A stretch of 64,000 bases of DNA from contig CATOIK010000002.1 of NCBI GenBank assembly GCA_951800645.1, forward strand, positions 120,738 to 184,737, in the 5' to 3' direction. A model generated the notes under the pieces. The model had not been told where the DNA came from and ran no database searches. It saw only the letters and a program-made list of their open reading frames with translations. A program made the position numbers and the translations under genes. This document shows positions 1-8,675 of the stretch, piece after piece. This DNA comes from an uncultured Eubacteriales bacterium (lineage in GTDB: Bacteria; Bacillota; Clostridia; Lachnospirales; Lachnospiraceae). Numbering within the stretch: position 1 is the stretch's first letter; each line of letters opens with the position of its first letter.

Positions 1-2
1 GG

Positions 3-2723
3 CAGCAGGCTTCGGATCATTTGGACAATTATAATGAAGCTGCTTACCGCATCAATGCTTCGGAAGAATTGGGGGACGGAAAAGAACTGCAGGAGAGCCA
101 GAACTGCAGTTTGTTGTATCATCGCCTGGGAGAAAACTATGTTCTGGAAAACACCTGGATTACCTCTGAAAAAACGGTTAATGATCCATTCCATATAGAA
201 ATGACAGACGGCCAGCCGGATATTTTAAAGCGGGTTTCGGCTGGATGCTATATTATGGAGGAGCTAAAAAGCCCGGACGGATACAGCAAAGGAATGCCAG
301 TGGCAGTTCCGATTGCAGAGACTGAAAAACTGCAGAAAACGGCAATGACAGATCGAACCACAAAGGTAGAAATTCTAAAAACAGACAGCCCTGGGGATTT
401 CTCAAATAGTCAAGAGCGAGAACCAAAGCTGGCTTTCAGCTATAAGGGGCTCAAAGGAGCAACCCTGGCCTTGTTTCCGGCAAAGCGGGTATACACCAGT
501 GATACGCTCCGCTATCCGGCCGGCTATTATTTGGAAAAAACAAGCCGGGAACCTTTGAAATATCATTCTACAGAAAGTACAGAAAGCAAGCCTGAAATAC
601 TGACTGCCAAATGGACGACAACAGGAGCCGGAATTTATCTGGAAGGCGTCCCAAAAGGAGAGTATCTGTTGGAAGAACTGGAAACGCCGGAAGGCTATGT
701 AACCAGCAAGCCATTGGAAGTGGTAATTACTGATGGGCCAGAGGTGCAGATTTTTGAAATGGCAGATAATCATACCCGCATCGAAATTGAAAAGTACACG
801 ATGGATGGGCAGAACCACAGGCCGGTAAAGGGAGCCGGATTTACCCTCTATGAAGCCAACACAGACGAACAGGGGAATCCTGTTTATAAAAATGGGAAAA
901 TCATATATCGGGAAGACCACCCGGCAGCTTCCTGGGTAACCGGTGACAGTGCAGTTTACCGGGACTTTATTCCTGCATTTGAGGCCATGTACCGCCGGTA
1001 CGGAACTGCAGGCAGCACAAGTGTGTCCTGGGATTCCGGGGGCAAGCTGTACCAGGCCAAACAGATTTCCTGTGAGCAGATGGATGCGTCTATTGGCGGA
1101 GGCAGGGCCGGCATCTGGCCCACCAGTGCAGTTATGGTATTTCGGATGGAAGATGGCCGGGCTATCCGGATCGGAATTTACGGAGAACAGGATGGGGCAG
1201 ATGGCCGGGATTTTACATTTGAGTATCAGTTTGATTATCAAACTCTGCCAGGGATCAATGGCAGAGCAAACCAGTATCAGACAGTGGAAGGACGCCGGCG
1301 CCTGGAATATCTTCCTGCAGGAAGCTGGTATGTGCTGGTGGAAACCACAGTTCCAGACGGTTTTAGAGCAGCAGAACCGATGGCTGTCCATGTGAAAAAT
1401 CAGGCGGAGGTACAGTATTATCAGGTGGAGAATGAAACTGCCAGGCTGCTGATTTCCAAAGTGACAAAAGACGGAGAAAACGGGGAGTTGGCAGGCGCCC
1501 ATCTGGGCCTTTACAGGCCGGGAAAAAACGGAGAGCTGATACAGGATGCAGCGCATCTGGTAACCCGGTGGGTAACTGGAGAGGACGGCGTTTATTCTGA
1601 GCTGGATTACATAAATGGACGGATTCCGGAAGGCTATAAAATAGGGGATTTAAAACCTCATAGAATTCAGGAGCTGCTGGAGGGCCAGTATTGGCTGGCA
1701 GAGATTAAAAGCCCGGATTATTACACCCTGTTTGCACCGGTGCAGATTACCCACAGCCAGGAGCAACTGCTTCAGGTGGTTCGGGTAAAGGACGAACCGG
1801 CAGTTGGAAAACTGACTGTAAAGAAAACAGAGAAAGGCGGCAGTCTGCTTCCTGGAGCAGTGTTTGTGCTGCAGGCCTTTGAGCAGGGAAATTCTCAAAA
1901 ACCGATATGGGAACAGACCTTGCAAGGCAAAGACGGCATAATCTGTGTGGAAGATCTGCCGGTGGGAAAAACTCTGCCGCACGGACAGATTGAACCCTAC
2001 ACCTACAGGCTGTTTGAAACAGTGCCGCCGGAGGGCTATGCAGTCAACAGGCAGATTTTCTCCTGGGAGTTTTCTCCGGATAAAGATGGGGTGTCCTATG
2101 CAGCCGGGGAGGCGGCGCAGCAGGAAATTGTGATTTCAGATGAAAAGACCCGGATTCTCATTAACAAAGTAGATGAGAAAACAGGAAAGCCTTTGGCTGG
2201 GGCCAAATTCCAGATTCTGGACAAATCTGGAAAGAAAGCGGCGGCCTGGGAGTCTGATGGAAGTCCGTGGAGTCTGGAAGGAGTTTTGCTTGCTGGGGAG
2301 ACCTATACCCTGCGGGAGATTACCTCGCCGGCTGGTTATCAGAGCATGAAAGATCATATTTTTACAGTGCCTGAAGATGCAGAAATTCTCATCATAACCT
2401 GCAAAAATGCACAGATACCAGAAGAACCGGAGGAGCCGGAAATTCCGGAGATACCGGAGAAACCAGAGGAACCGGAAAAACCAGATAAGCCGGAGCAGCC
2501 GGAAGAAACCTTCCGGATTGGAACCATTACGGCGTCTTACAGGCCAGGACAGCCGCGGGCAGCCGGATGGCTGTATCTGGGGCGGAACGGCCAAATCCGT
2601 ATTCCCCTTCCGGGAACCGGTCAAGCCCCGGATGGTTGGTGGTACAAAACAGGCTTTTTGCTGTCTTTGAGTTTGTTGTTGGGAATGAGCTTGTTCCGGA
2701 AAAAAGGCAGGAAAAAAGAATAA
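3..2723 (+). CDS. LPXTG-anchored SpaA/Cna-B repeat surface protein (5' end outside window)
   Basis: The frame is open to the left edge, so the N-terminus is missing. At least five prealbumin-like SpaA/Cna-B units are visible from repeated starts such as RIEIEKYTMDG, LLISKVTKDGENG, KLTVKKTEKGG and ILINKVDEKTGKPLAGAKF, each ending in an E-x-P-x-GY segment. Such domains usually self-crosslink by Lys-Asn isopeptide bonds. The C-terminus has a Pro/Glu-rich wall-spanning stretch, then LPGTG about 38 residues from the end, a hydrophobic helix and the tail FRKKGRKKE: a standard sortase signal. Role: covalently wall-linked adhesin or pilin-like protein; the ligand cannot be told. No sortase gene lies in this window. 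Confidence 0.85.
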   Translation, partial: QQASDHLDNYNEAAYRINASEELGDGKELQESQNCSLLYHRLGENYVLENTWITSEKTVNDPFHIEMTDGQPDILKRVSAGCYIMEELKSPDGYSKGMPVAVPIAETEKLQKTAMTDRTTKVEILKTDSPGDFSNSQEREPKLAFSYKGLKGATLALFPAKRVYTSDTLRYPAGYYLEKTSREPLKYHSTESTESKPEILTAKWTTTGAGIYLEGVPKGEYLLEELETPEGYVTSKPLEVVITDGPEVQIFEMADNHTRIEIEKYTMDGQNHRPVKGAGFTLYEANTDEQGNPVYKNGKIIYREDHPAASWVTGDSAVYRDFIPAFEAMYRRYGTAGSTSVSWDSGGKLYQAKQISCEQMDASIGGGRAGIWPTSAVMVFRMEDGRAIRIGIYGEQDGADGRDFTFEYQFDYQTLPGINGRANQYQTVEGRRRLEYLPAGSWYVLVETTVPDGFRAAEPMAVHVKNQAEVQYYQVENETARLLISKVTKDGENGELAGAHLGLYRPGKNGELIQDAAHLVTRWVTGEDGVYSELDYINGRIPEGYKIGDLKPHRIQELLEGQYWLAEIKSPDYYTLFAPVQITHSQEQLLQVVRVKDEPAVGKLTVKKTEKGGSLLPGAVFVLQAFEQGNSQKPIWEQTLQGKDGIICVEDLPVGKTLPHGQIEPYTYRLFETVPPEGYAVNRQIFSWEFSPDKDGVSYAAGEAAQQEIVISDEKTRILINKVDEKTGKPLAGAKFQILDKSGKKAAAWESDGSPWSLEGVLLAGETYTLREITSPAGYQSMKDHIFTVPEDAEILIITCKNAQIPEEPEEPEIPEIPEKPEEPEKPDKPEQPEETFRIGTITASYRPGQPRAAGWLYLGRNGQIRIPLPGTGQAPDGWWYKTGFLLSLSLLLGMSLFRKKGRKKE

Positions 2724-2767
2724 TGGAATCCCCCTCTCGGTGTGTTTGTATCAAAGCCAAAAACATA

Positions 2768-2812
2768 CCGAAGGGGTGGAACGATACGGTAAAAATCGTT
2801 CAACCCCTTCGG
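2768..2812 (+). other. 18-bp inverted repeat downstream of the surface protein gene
   Basis: Arms 2768-2785 and 2795-2812 pair almost perfectly (CCGAAGGGG near one end, CCCCTTCGG at the other) around a 9-nt loop. No T-run follows, so it is not a typical intrinsic terminator. It may be an mRNA 3' end stabiliser or a weak terminator. A second, shorter hairpin (CCGGGC / GCCCGG) lies at 2860-2881. Nothing else recognisable lies between 2724 and 3030. Confidence 0.45.
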
Positions 2813-3036
2813 CTTGGGAATGGTAGGTATACAAATAAAGAAAATGGTTTTTAGGGGGGCCGGGCAGTTTTCACCGCCCGGTATGAGTATGAAAAAGCTC
2901 TGTTATTCCAAGTTCGCACTTGAAATACAATTCATTACCCTTTTGGATAATGTACTTAGAGTATAAAAAATAATTGTGTCAAAAATGTGTCTGCCTGATA
3001 AAATATATATAAACAAAATAAAAATTAAAAAAACCC

Positions 3037-3065
3037 TTTCAAAAAATGCTGTCATTGTATATAAT
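3037..3065 (+). promoter_or_regulatory. Probable sigma-A promoter of mreB-like gene
   Basis: A perfect TATAAT lies at 3060-3065, 17 nt downstream of a weak -35 (TTTCAA, 3037-3042). The upstream 60 bases are very AT-rich. The leader to the start codon is about 95 nt. Confidence 0.5.
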
Positions 3066-3164
3066 ATAGAAGAATGGGAGTTCTGTAATTATAGAGGAAC
3101 GGAACAGATATAAGATATTTTTCCCGAAGAATGGTAATGTAAGGGACAAGCAGGAGGAAATAGA

Positions 3165-4175
3165 ATGTCAATGTTAGTGTCCAATGACATCGGTATCGAT
3201 TTAGGTACTGCCAGCATTTTGGTATATATCAAAGGAAAGGGCGTTGTTCTGAAGGAGCCGTCTGTAGTGGCAATCAACCGTGATGATAATAAAATCATGG
3301 CTATTGGTGAAGAAGCTCGTCTGATGATCGGACGAACTCCTGGAAATATTATTGCAGTGAGGCCTCTGCGTCAGGGTGTAATCTCAGATTATACTGTTAC
3401 AGAGAAAATGCTGAAATACTTCATCAATAAGGCAGTGGGCAAGCGTACCCTGCGGAAACCCCGGATTGCAGTCTGCATCCCCAGCGGAGCAACAGAAGTA
3501 GAGAAAAAGGCTGTAGAGGACGCTACCTACCAGGCAGGCGCAAGAGATGTATCTATCATTGAGGAGCCGGTAGCAGCAGCCATCGGCGCAGGCATCGACA
3601 TTTCCAAGGCATGTGGAAACATGATTGTAGATATTGGAGGCGGTACTGCAGATATTGCAGTAATTTCCCTGGGCGGAACCGTAGTCAGCACCTCCATCAA
3701 GGTGGCTGGAGATGACTTTGACGAAGCTTTGGTTCGCTACATGAGAAAGAAGCACAATCTTCTGATCGGTGAGAGAACGGCAGAGGAAATAAAAATCAAT
3801 ATCGGTTCTGCATACCGCAGACCGGAGGTTCTGACTATGGAGGTGCGGGGACGGAACCTGGTAACTGGACTTCCCAAGACCATTGTGGTGACTTCTGAGG
3901 AAACTCTGGAAGCGTTGCGGGAGCCGGCTATGCAGATTGTAGACGCAGTACACAATGTACTGGAGCGCACACCGCCGGAGCTGGCAGCAGATATTTTTGA
4001 CCGGGGCATCGTAATGACCGGTGGCGGCTCTCTGTTAAACGGCCTGGATCAGCTAATTGAGGAAAAAACCGGCATCACCACCATGGTAGCAGAGGATCCG
4101 CTGACTGCCGTAGCTATCGGAACCGGACGCTTTATCGAGTTCCAGCATGGAGACGGAAAGCCGGAGGAGTATTAA
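3165..4175 (+). CDS. mreB: MreB/Mbl-type actin-like cell shape protein
   Basis: Bacterial actin that polymerises on the inner face of the membrane and organises the elongation machinery. The 336-aa length matches the family. Visible actin-fold motifs are phosphate 1 (DIGIDLGTASI, near residue 8), the conserved EEPVAAAIGAG segment, phosphate 2 (DIGGGTADIAVI, about 155-166) and the adenosine motif MTGGGSLLNGLD near residue 285. The ATG at 3165 follows AGGAGG with good spacing. No mreC or mreD follows; the gene stands alone between a promoter and a terminator, as extra MreB/Mbl paralogues often do. Which paralogue it is cannot be decided here. Confidence 0.9.
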   Translation: MSMLVSNDIGIDLGTASILVYIKGKGVVLKEPSVVAINRDDNKIMAIGEEARLMIGRTPGNIIAVRPLRQGVISDYTVTEKMLKYFINKAVGKRTLRKPRIAVCIPSGATEVEKKAVEDATYQAGARDVSIIEEPVAAAIGAGIDISKACGNMIVDIGGGTADIAVISLGGTVVSTSIKVAGDDFDEALVRYMRKKHNLLIGERTAEEIKINIGSAYRRPEVLTMEVRGRNLVTGLPKTIVVTSEETLEALREPAMQIVDAVHNVLERTPPELAADIFDRGIVMTGGGSLLNGLDQLIEEKTGITTMVAEDPLTAVAIGTGRFIEFQHGDGKPEEY

Positions 4176-4203
4176 GTATAAATTAAATAACAGCGTATTA
4201 AGA

Positions 4204-4237
4204 AAGTCTCGTGTCCAGGACTGGCACGGGACTTTTT
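4204..4237 (+). terminator. Intrinsic terminator after mreB-like gene
   Basis: Hairpin AAGTCTCGTG / CACGGGACTT followed by a T-run, 30 bases after the stop codon. Confidence 0.75.
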
Positions 4238-4286
4238 CGCCTTTTCGTAAGCGGGCTGTTTACGAAAAAGACATCAGAAGGGTTAT

Positions 4287-6524
4287 ATGGATATGGCAAC
4301 AGTAAACGGATATGTGGAGAAAATAAAATACCGCAATGAGGAAAACGGCTATTCCATTTTAAGCGTCAATGCAAATGATGAGGAATATGTGCTGGTAGGG
4401 ACATTTCCCTATATCAATGAGGGAGATTTCATCGAGGCTTCCGGGCGGACGGTGGAGCATCCCATTTATGGGGAGCAGATTCAGGTGGAATCCTACGAGG
4501 TAAAAGTGCCGGAGGATTCGGCGTCCATGGAGCGGTATCTGGGTTCCGGCGCCATCAAAGGGGTAGGGACTGCCCTGGCGGCCCGGATTGTCCGGCGGTT
4601 TAAGGCGGATACCTTCCGCATTATTGAGGAGGAGCCGGAACGGCTGGCAGAGGTAAAAGGCATCAGCGAGAAGATGGCTATGGCTATTTCCGAGCAGATG
4701 GAGTCCAAAAAGGAACTGCGCCAGGCCATGATGTTTCTTCAGGAGTACGGCATTTCCATGAATCTGGCCTTGAAGATCTACAATGAATACGGCCCCCGCA
4801 TGTATGGCATCATTAAGGAAAATCCCTATCGTCTGGCCGATGACATCCAGGGCGTAGGCTTTAAGATGGCGGACGAGATTGCTCAGCGTGTGGGGATTTT
4901 TACAGATTCCGACTATCGGATTCGCAGCGGACTGTTTTATACATTGCTTCAGTCTGTGGCTAACGGACATACCTTTCTGTCCAAAGAGGAGCTTTTGCGG
5001 GGGGCGTCGGAGCTGCTTCATGTAGAGCCGGAGGCAATGGAAAAGCATCTGATGGATCTGCAGATGGAGAAAAAGATTGTGGTAAAGGGCGAGGAAATCT
5101 ATGCTTCCCAGTATTACTACATGGAGCTGAATACGGCCCGGATGCTTCACGACTTAAATATCCGCGGTTCTGAACCGGAGGCGGAGATTCGCAGAAAGCT
5201 GGACCGGATTTGTGCAGAGGAGCAGATTGAGCCGGACGAGCTGCAGATTCAGGCGGTGATTGAGGCGGTCAACAGTGGTCTGCTTATTATTACCGGCGGC
5301 CCAGGTACAGGAAAAACCACAACGATCAACACCATCATCCGCTACTTTGAACAGGAAGAAATGGAGATTCTTCTGGCGGCTCCCACCGGCAGGGCAGCCA
5401 AGCGGATGACAGAGGCCACTGGCTACGAGGCCCGTACCGTACATCGGCTGCTGGAGCTGACCGGCGTGCCGTCTGAGGACGGAAATACAGCCGGAATGCA
5501 TTTTGAGCGGAACGAGGAGAATCCCCTGGACGCAGATGCCATCATCATTGACGAGACCTCCATGGTGGATATTTATCTGATGCACGCCCTTTTGCGTGCG
5601 GTTAATCCTGGCACAAGGCTGATTCTGGTGGGAGATGTGAACCAGCTTCCCAGCGTAGGGCCAGGCAATGTGCTGCGGGATATGATTGATTCCGGCAGTT
5701 TTAATGTGGTGCGGCTGACCCGTATTTTCCGTCAGGCAGCCCAGAGCGATATTATCGTAAATGCCCACCGAATCAATGGAGGCGAGGAGATTCCCCTGGG
5801 AAAGCGAAGTGAGGATTTTCTGTTTATCCGCAGGGAACAGCCGGACATGATCATCAGCGCCATGATTACGCTGATTAAAGAGAAGCTGCCTAATTATGTG
5901 CATGCAGACCCGCTGGACATCCAGATTATGACGCCGATGCGGAAAGGCGCTTTAGGGGTGGAACGGCTGAATACCATTCTCCAGGAGCATTTAAATCCCA
6001 AGGCGCCGGATAAACCGGAAAAAGAGGCAGGAGGCATGATCTACCGGGTTGGCGATAAGGTCATGCAGATAAAAAACAATTACCAGATTGAGTGGGAAAT
6101 CCGAAACCGCTACGGAATTCCGGTGGATTCCGGTATGGGAGTGTTTAACGGCGATATTGGTATTATCCGGCAGATTAACCAGTTTGCAGAGCAGCTGACG
6201 GTGGAATTTGACGAGGGGAAAATGGTGGATTACAGTTTCCGGCAGTTGGAAGAACTGGAGCTGGCCTATGCCATCACCATTCACAAATCCCAGGGAAGCG
6301 AATACCCGGCTGTGATCATTCCGGTTCATTCCGGCCCCCGGATGCTGATGACCAGGAACCTGATTTATACGGCGGTAACCAGAGCCAGAACCTGCGTCTG
6401 TCTGGTGGGACTGCCGGAGGTATTTCAGGCCATGGTGGATAATGAAGTGGAGCAGCGCCGCTGCACCGGCTTAAAGACAAGGTTAAAGGAAATTATGAGC
6501 GGGGATCAGGAGGTGGAGGTCTGA
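4287..6524 (+). CDS. recD2: ATP-dependent RecD2-like DNA helicase
   Basis: SF1B 5'-3' helicase of the RecD2 type, found without RecBC and linked to DNA repair and fork maintenance. The 745 aa comprise an N-terminal OB-like and helix-hairpin-helix region (about 1-200) followed by the helicase core. Walker A is GGPGTGKTTT from residue 337, Walker B is IIIDETSMVD, motif III is GDVNQLPSVGPGN, and the C-terminal motif is ITIHKSQGSEYPAVI. The next gene, comF, starts inside or at its stop codon, so the two are translationally coupled. The pair recD2-comF is common in Lachnospiraceae. Confidence 0.93.
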   Translation: MDMATVNGYVEKIKYRNEENGYSILSVNANDEEYVLVGTFPYINEGDFIEASGRTVEHPIYGEQIQVESYEVKVPEDSASMERYLGSGAIKGVGTALAARIVRRFKADTFRIIEEEPERLAEVKGISEKMAMAISEQMESKKELRQAMMFLQEYGISMNLALKIYNEYGPRMYGIIKENPYRLADDIQGVGFKMADEIAQRVGIFTDSDYRIRSGLFYTLLQSVANGHTFLSKEELLRGASELLHVEPEAMEKHLMDLQMEKKIVVKGEEIYASQYYYMELNTARMLHDLNIRGSEPEAEIRRKLDRICAEEQIEPDELQIQAVIEAVNSGLLIITGGPGTGKTTTINTIIRYFEQEEMEILLAAPTGRAAKRMTEATGYEARTVHRLLELTGVPSEDGNTAGMHFERNEENPLDADAIIIDETSMVDIYLMHALLRAVNPGTRLILVGDVNQLPSVGPGNVLRDMIDSGSFNVVRLTRIFRQAAQSDIIVNAHRINGGEEIPLGKRSEDFLFIRREQPDMIISAMITLIKEKLPNYVHADPLDIQIMTPMRKGALGVERLNTILQEHLNPKAPDKPEKEAGGMIYRVGDKVMQIKNNYQIEWEIRNRYGIPVDSGMGVFNGDIGIIRQINQFAEQLTVEFDEGKMVDYSFRQLEELELAYAITIHKSQGSEYPAVIIPVHSGPRMLMTRNLIYTAVTRARTCVCLVGLPEVFQAMVDNEVEQRRCTGLKTRLKEIMSGDQEVEV

Positions 6525-7249
6525 AAGGAAACTGGAGAGAAGAACTTATCAGCCTTTTATTTCCCCGGCGATGTCCGGTCTGCGGAGAGATTGTGATGCC
6601 GAAGGGAGGGCTTATCTGCCCGGATTGTATGAAAAAACTGTCGCCCATCCGGCAGCCGGCTTGTAAAAAGTGCGGCAAGGAGGTAAGCAGCCAGCAGGCG
6701 GAATATTGCCCGGAGTGTATGCGGCGTCCAAAAAGCTTTGCGTCCGGCGTGTCCCTGCTTCAGTATAATGAGGCGGCCCGCTGTTCCATGGCAGCCATCA
6801 AATACAAAAACCGCCGGGAGTATCTGGATTTTTACAGCCGGGCCCTGGCGTATCGCTACGGTTGGTGGCTGGCTTTTATTGGTGCGGATGCCTTGATTCC
6901 AGTACCGGTTCATCCGGCCCGCCGAAGAACCCGCGGATTTAATCAGGCGGAGGAGCTGGCGGTCCGGATCAGCCGTCTGTCCGGGATTCCGGTATGTTCG
7001 GATTGCCTGGTCCGCACCCGGAAAACTGTGGCCCAGAAGAATCTGAATGCTGCACAGCGGTTGAAAAATCTTCAGTCTGCTTTTGGAATTTCCGTTTATT
7101 ACCGGACATATCCGGAAAAAATCCCCAAAACGGCAGTTCTGATTGACGATATTTATACTACAGGCAGTACGGCGGAGGCATGTACCCGGATTCTTCTGGC
7201 TGCCGGAGCAGAGCGGGTGCATGTGCTGACTATCTGCATTGTGCAGTGA
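6521..7249 (+). CDS. comF: ComF-family phosphoribosyltransferase-like protein
   Basis: ComF proteins pair an N-terminal Cys4 zinc finger with a phosphoribosyltransferase fold and act in uptake or processing of single-stranded DNA during transformation. The finger here is CPVC ... CPDC ... CKKC ... CPEC, and the PRPP-binding motif is VLIDDIYTTGST. The first in-frame ATG (6593) would delete the first zinc-finger cysteine pair. An in-frame CTG at 6521 overlaps the recD2 stop (CTGA) and sits 7 nt after a perfect AGGAGG (6508-6513). I therefore choose CTG, giving 242 aa, the usual family length. The start codon is inferred; the product is clear. Confidence 0.85.
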   Translation: MKGNWREELISLLFPRRCPVCGEIVMPKGGLICPDCMKKLSPIRQPACKKCGKEVSSQQAEYCPECMRRPKSFASGVSLLQYNEAARCSMAAIKYKNRREYLDFYSRALAYRYGWWLAFIGADALIPVPVHPARRRTRGFNQAEELAVRISRLSGIPVCSDCLVRTRKTVAQKNLNAAQRLKNLQSAFGISVYYRTYPEKIPKTAVLIDDIYTTGSTAEACTRILLAAGAERVHVLTICIVQ

Positions 7250-7253
7250 ATGC

Positions 7254-7282
7254 TTGTCATGGTCATTGAAATAGGGTATACT
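7254..7282 (+). promoter_or_regulatory. Sigma-A promoter before DUF5711-like gene
   Basis: TTGTCA (7254-7259), 17-nt spacer, TATACT (7277-7282), placed just after comF. Confidence 0.65.
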
Positions 7283-7343
7283 GATACTGTATGTTTTTTC
7301 GCTGATGCAAATTTTTTTAGAACAGCAGGTTGGAGATAGGTTT

Positions 7344-8612
7344 ATGAGTGATTTTGGCTCTATGGGCAGAGAATATAAAAAAAGGCAGATGCGCAGGCAG
7401 ATTGTGCGCCCGCAGCAGCCTCAGAACCGGCCTGGCAGACAGCCAGACGGAGAGGAAGCGGCCCTGCTTGAATTAAAACGGGCAAGGCGGCGCAGACTGA
7501 TTGTTATCCTGGTGATGCTGATTCTGGTTGCCGGCATCGCAGGCTACTGGTTTTATTATCAGCGGAATTATCAGTATGACAGCTATGAGACTGCATGGCA
7601 GATTGACATCAACGAAGGCAGCCTGGTCGGGTACGAAAGTTTCGGCATCAATGTGCTGAAATACACCAAGGACGGCGCTTCTTATATGGATAATAAAGGC
7701 GCCAATATCTGGACGGAAAGCTATGAGATGAAGTCTCCTATTGTAGACATAAACGGAGATTACGCAGCCATTGCAGACCGCCAGGGCAACAGCATTTATA
7801 TCTGCAATACAGACGGCTGCCAGGGCCAGGCCACTACGGTTCTGCCTATCAGCAAGGTTTCTGTGTCGGAAACCGGCGTGGTAGCAGCAGTGTTGGAGGA
7901 CAGCGCTTCCAGTTGGATTGTGTTTTTCAAAAAGGATGGAACCCAGTTGGATGTAACCGTAAAAACCACCATGGGCGGAGACGGCTATCCGTTGGATATT
8001 TCTCTTTCCCAGGACGGAACCCAGCTAATGTGCTCCTATGCTCATCTGGAAAACGGAGAGCTGAAAAACCGGGTGGTGTTCTACGATTTCTCCGAAGTGG
8101 GAAAAAATGTGCCGAATCGTCTGGTAGGCGGTTTTGACGATGAGTTTGCAGGAACTATGGTGCCGGAGGTGGCTTATCTGGCAGAGCCTTATTCCTGCGC
8201 GTTTTCCGGAAACGGCCTGACCTTCTTTACCTCCAAAAACCTGGCTTCCCCGGCACTGGTAACTCAGGTGGTTATTGAGGAGGAAATTCAGAGTGTGTTT
8301 CATTCTGATGAATATGTGGCGGTGGTTGTCCGCAATTCCATCGGAGAGTTTGCAAATCGGCTGGAAGTGTACGAAAAAGACGGCGCGCCGGTGATGAAAA
8401 AGGAATTTACCTATGAATATAGCCAGGCAGATATTGACGGAGATTTGATTATTCTGTATAATGAGGATTCGTGTAGAATCTTTAATACAGCAGGTGTGGA
8501 AAAGCTTTACGCCACCTTCGATTTTGCTATTTCCCAGATTAGAAAAGGCCGGATGCCGGATACGCTGATTGTCACCGGGCCTCAACAGATGCGGGAGATC
8601 AAGCTTAGATAG
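7344..8612 (+). CDS. DUF5711-type membrane-anchored beta-propeller-like protein
   Basis: The ATG at 7344 follows GGAGATAGG and gives 422 aa; an upstream in-frame ATG at 7305 lacks a good ribosome site. The protein has a basic cytoplasmic N-terminus rich in Arg/Gln, one transmembrane helix (about residues 45-65: LIVILVMLILVAGIAGYWF), then a long extracellular region of repeated beta strands (for example PIVDINGDYAAIADRQGNSIYI) resembling a WD40-like propeller. It resembles the clostridial DUF5711 family, whose function I do not know. It has its own promoter and precedes tkt; nothing suggests a shared pathway. Confidence 0.75.
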   Translation: MSDFGSMGREYKKRQMRRQIVRPQQPQNRPGRQPDGEEAALLELKRARRRRLIVILVMLILVAGIAGYWFYYQRNYQYDSYETAWQIDINEGSLVGYESFGINVLKYTKDGASYMDNKGANIWTESYEMKSPIVDINGDYAAIADRQGNSIYICNTDGCQGQATTVLPISKVSVSETGVVAAVLEDSASSWIVFFKKDGTQLDVTVKTTMGGDGYPLDISLSQDGTQLMCSYAHLENGELKNRVVFYDFSEVGKNVPNRLVGGFDDEFAGTMVPEVAYLAEPYSCAFSGNGLTFFTSKNLASPALVTQVVIEEEIQSVFHSDEYVAVVVRNSIGEFANRLEVYEKDGAPVMKKEFTYEYSQADIDGDLIILYNEDSCRIFNTAGVEKLYATFDFAISQIRKGRMPDTLIVTGPQQMREIKLR

Positions 8613-8675
8613 TAATAATAAGAAATATATAATACCTTTGATGACAAGCAAAGCTTCTTACAGGAGGTTGTACCC

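Noticed and set aside
402..1556. Minus-strand 384-codon ORF under the SpaA-repeat gene
   Set aside because: No recognisable domains; composition is that of antisense to the repeat protein.
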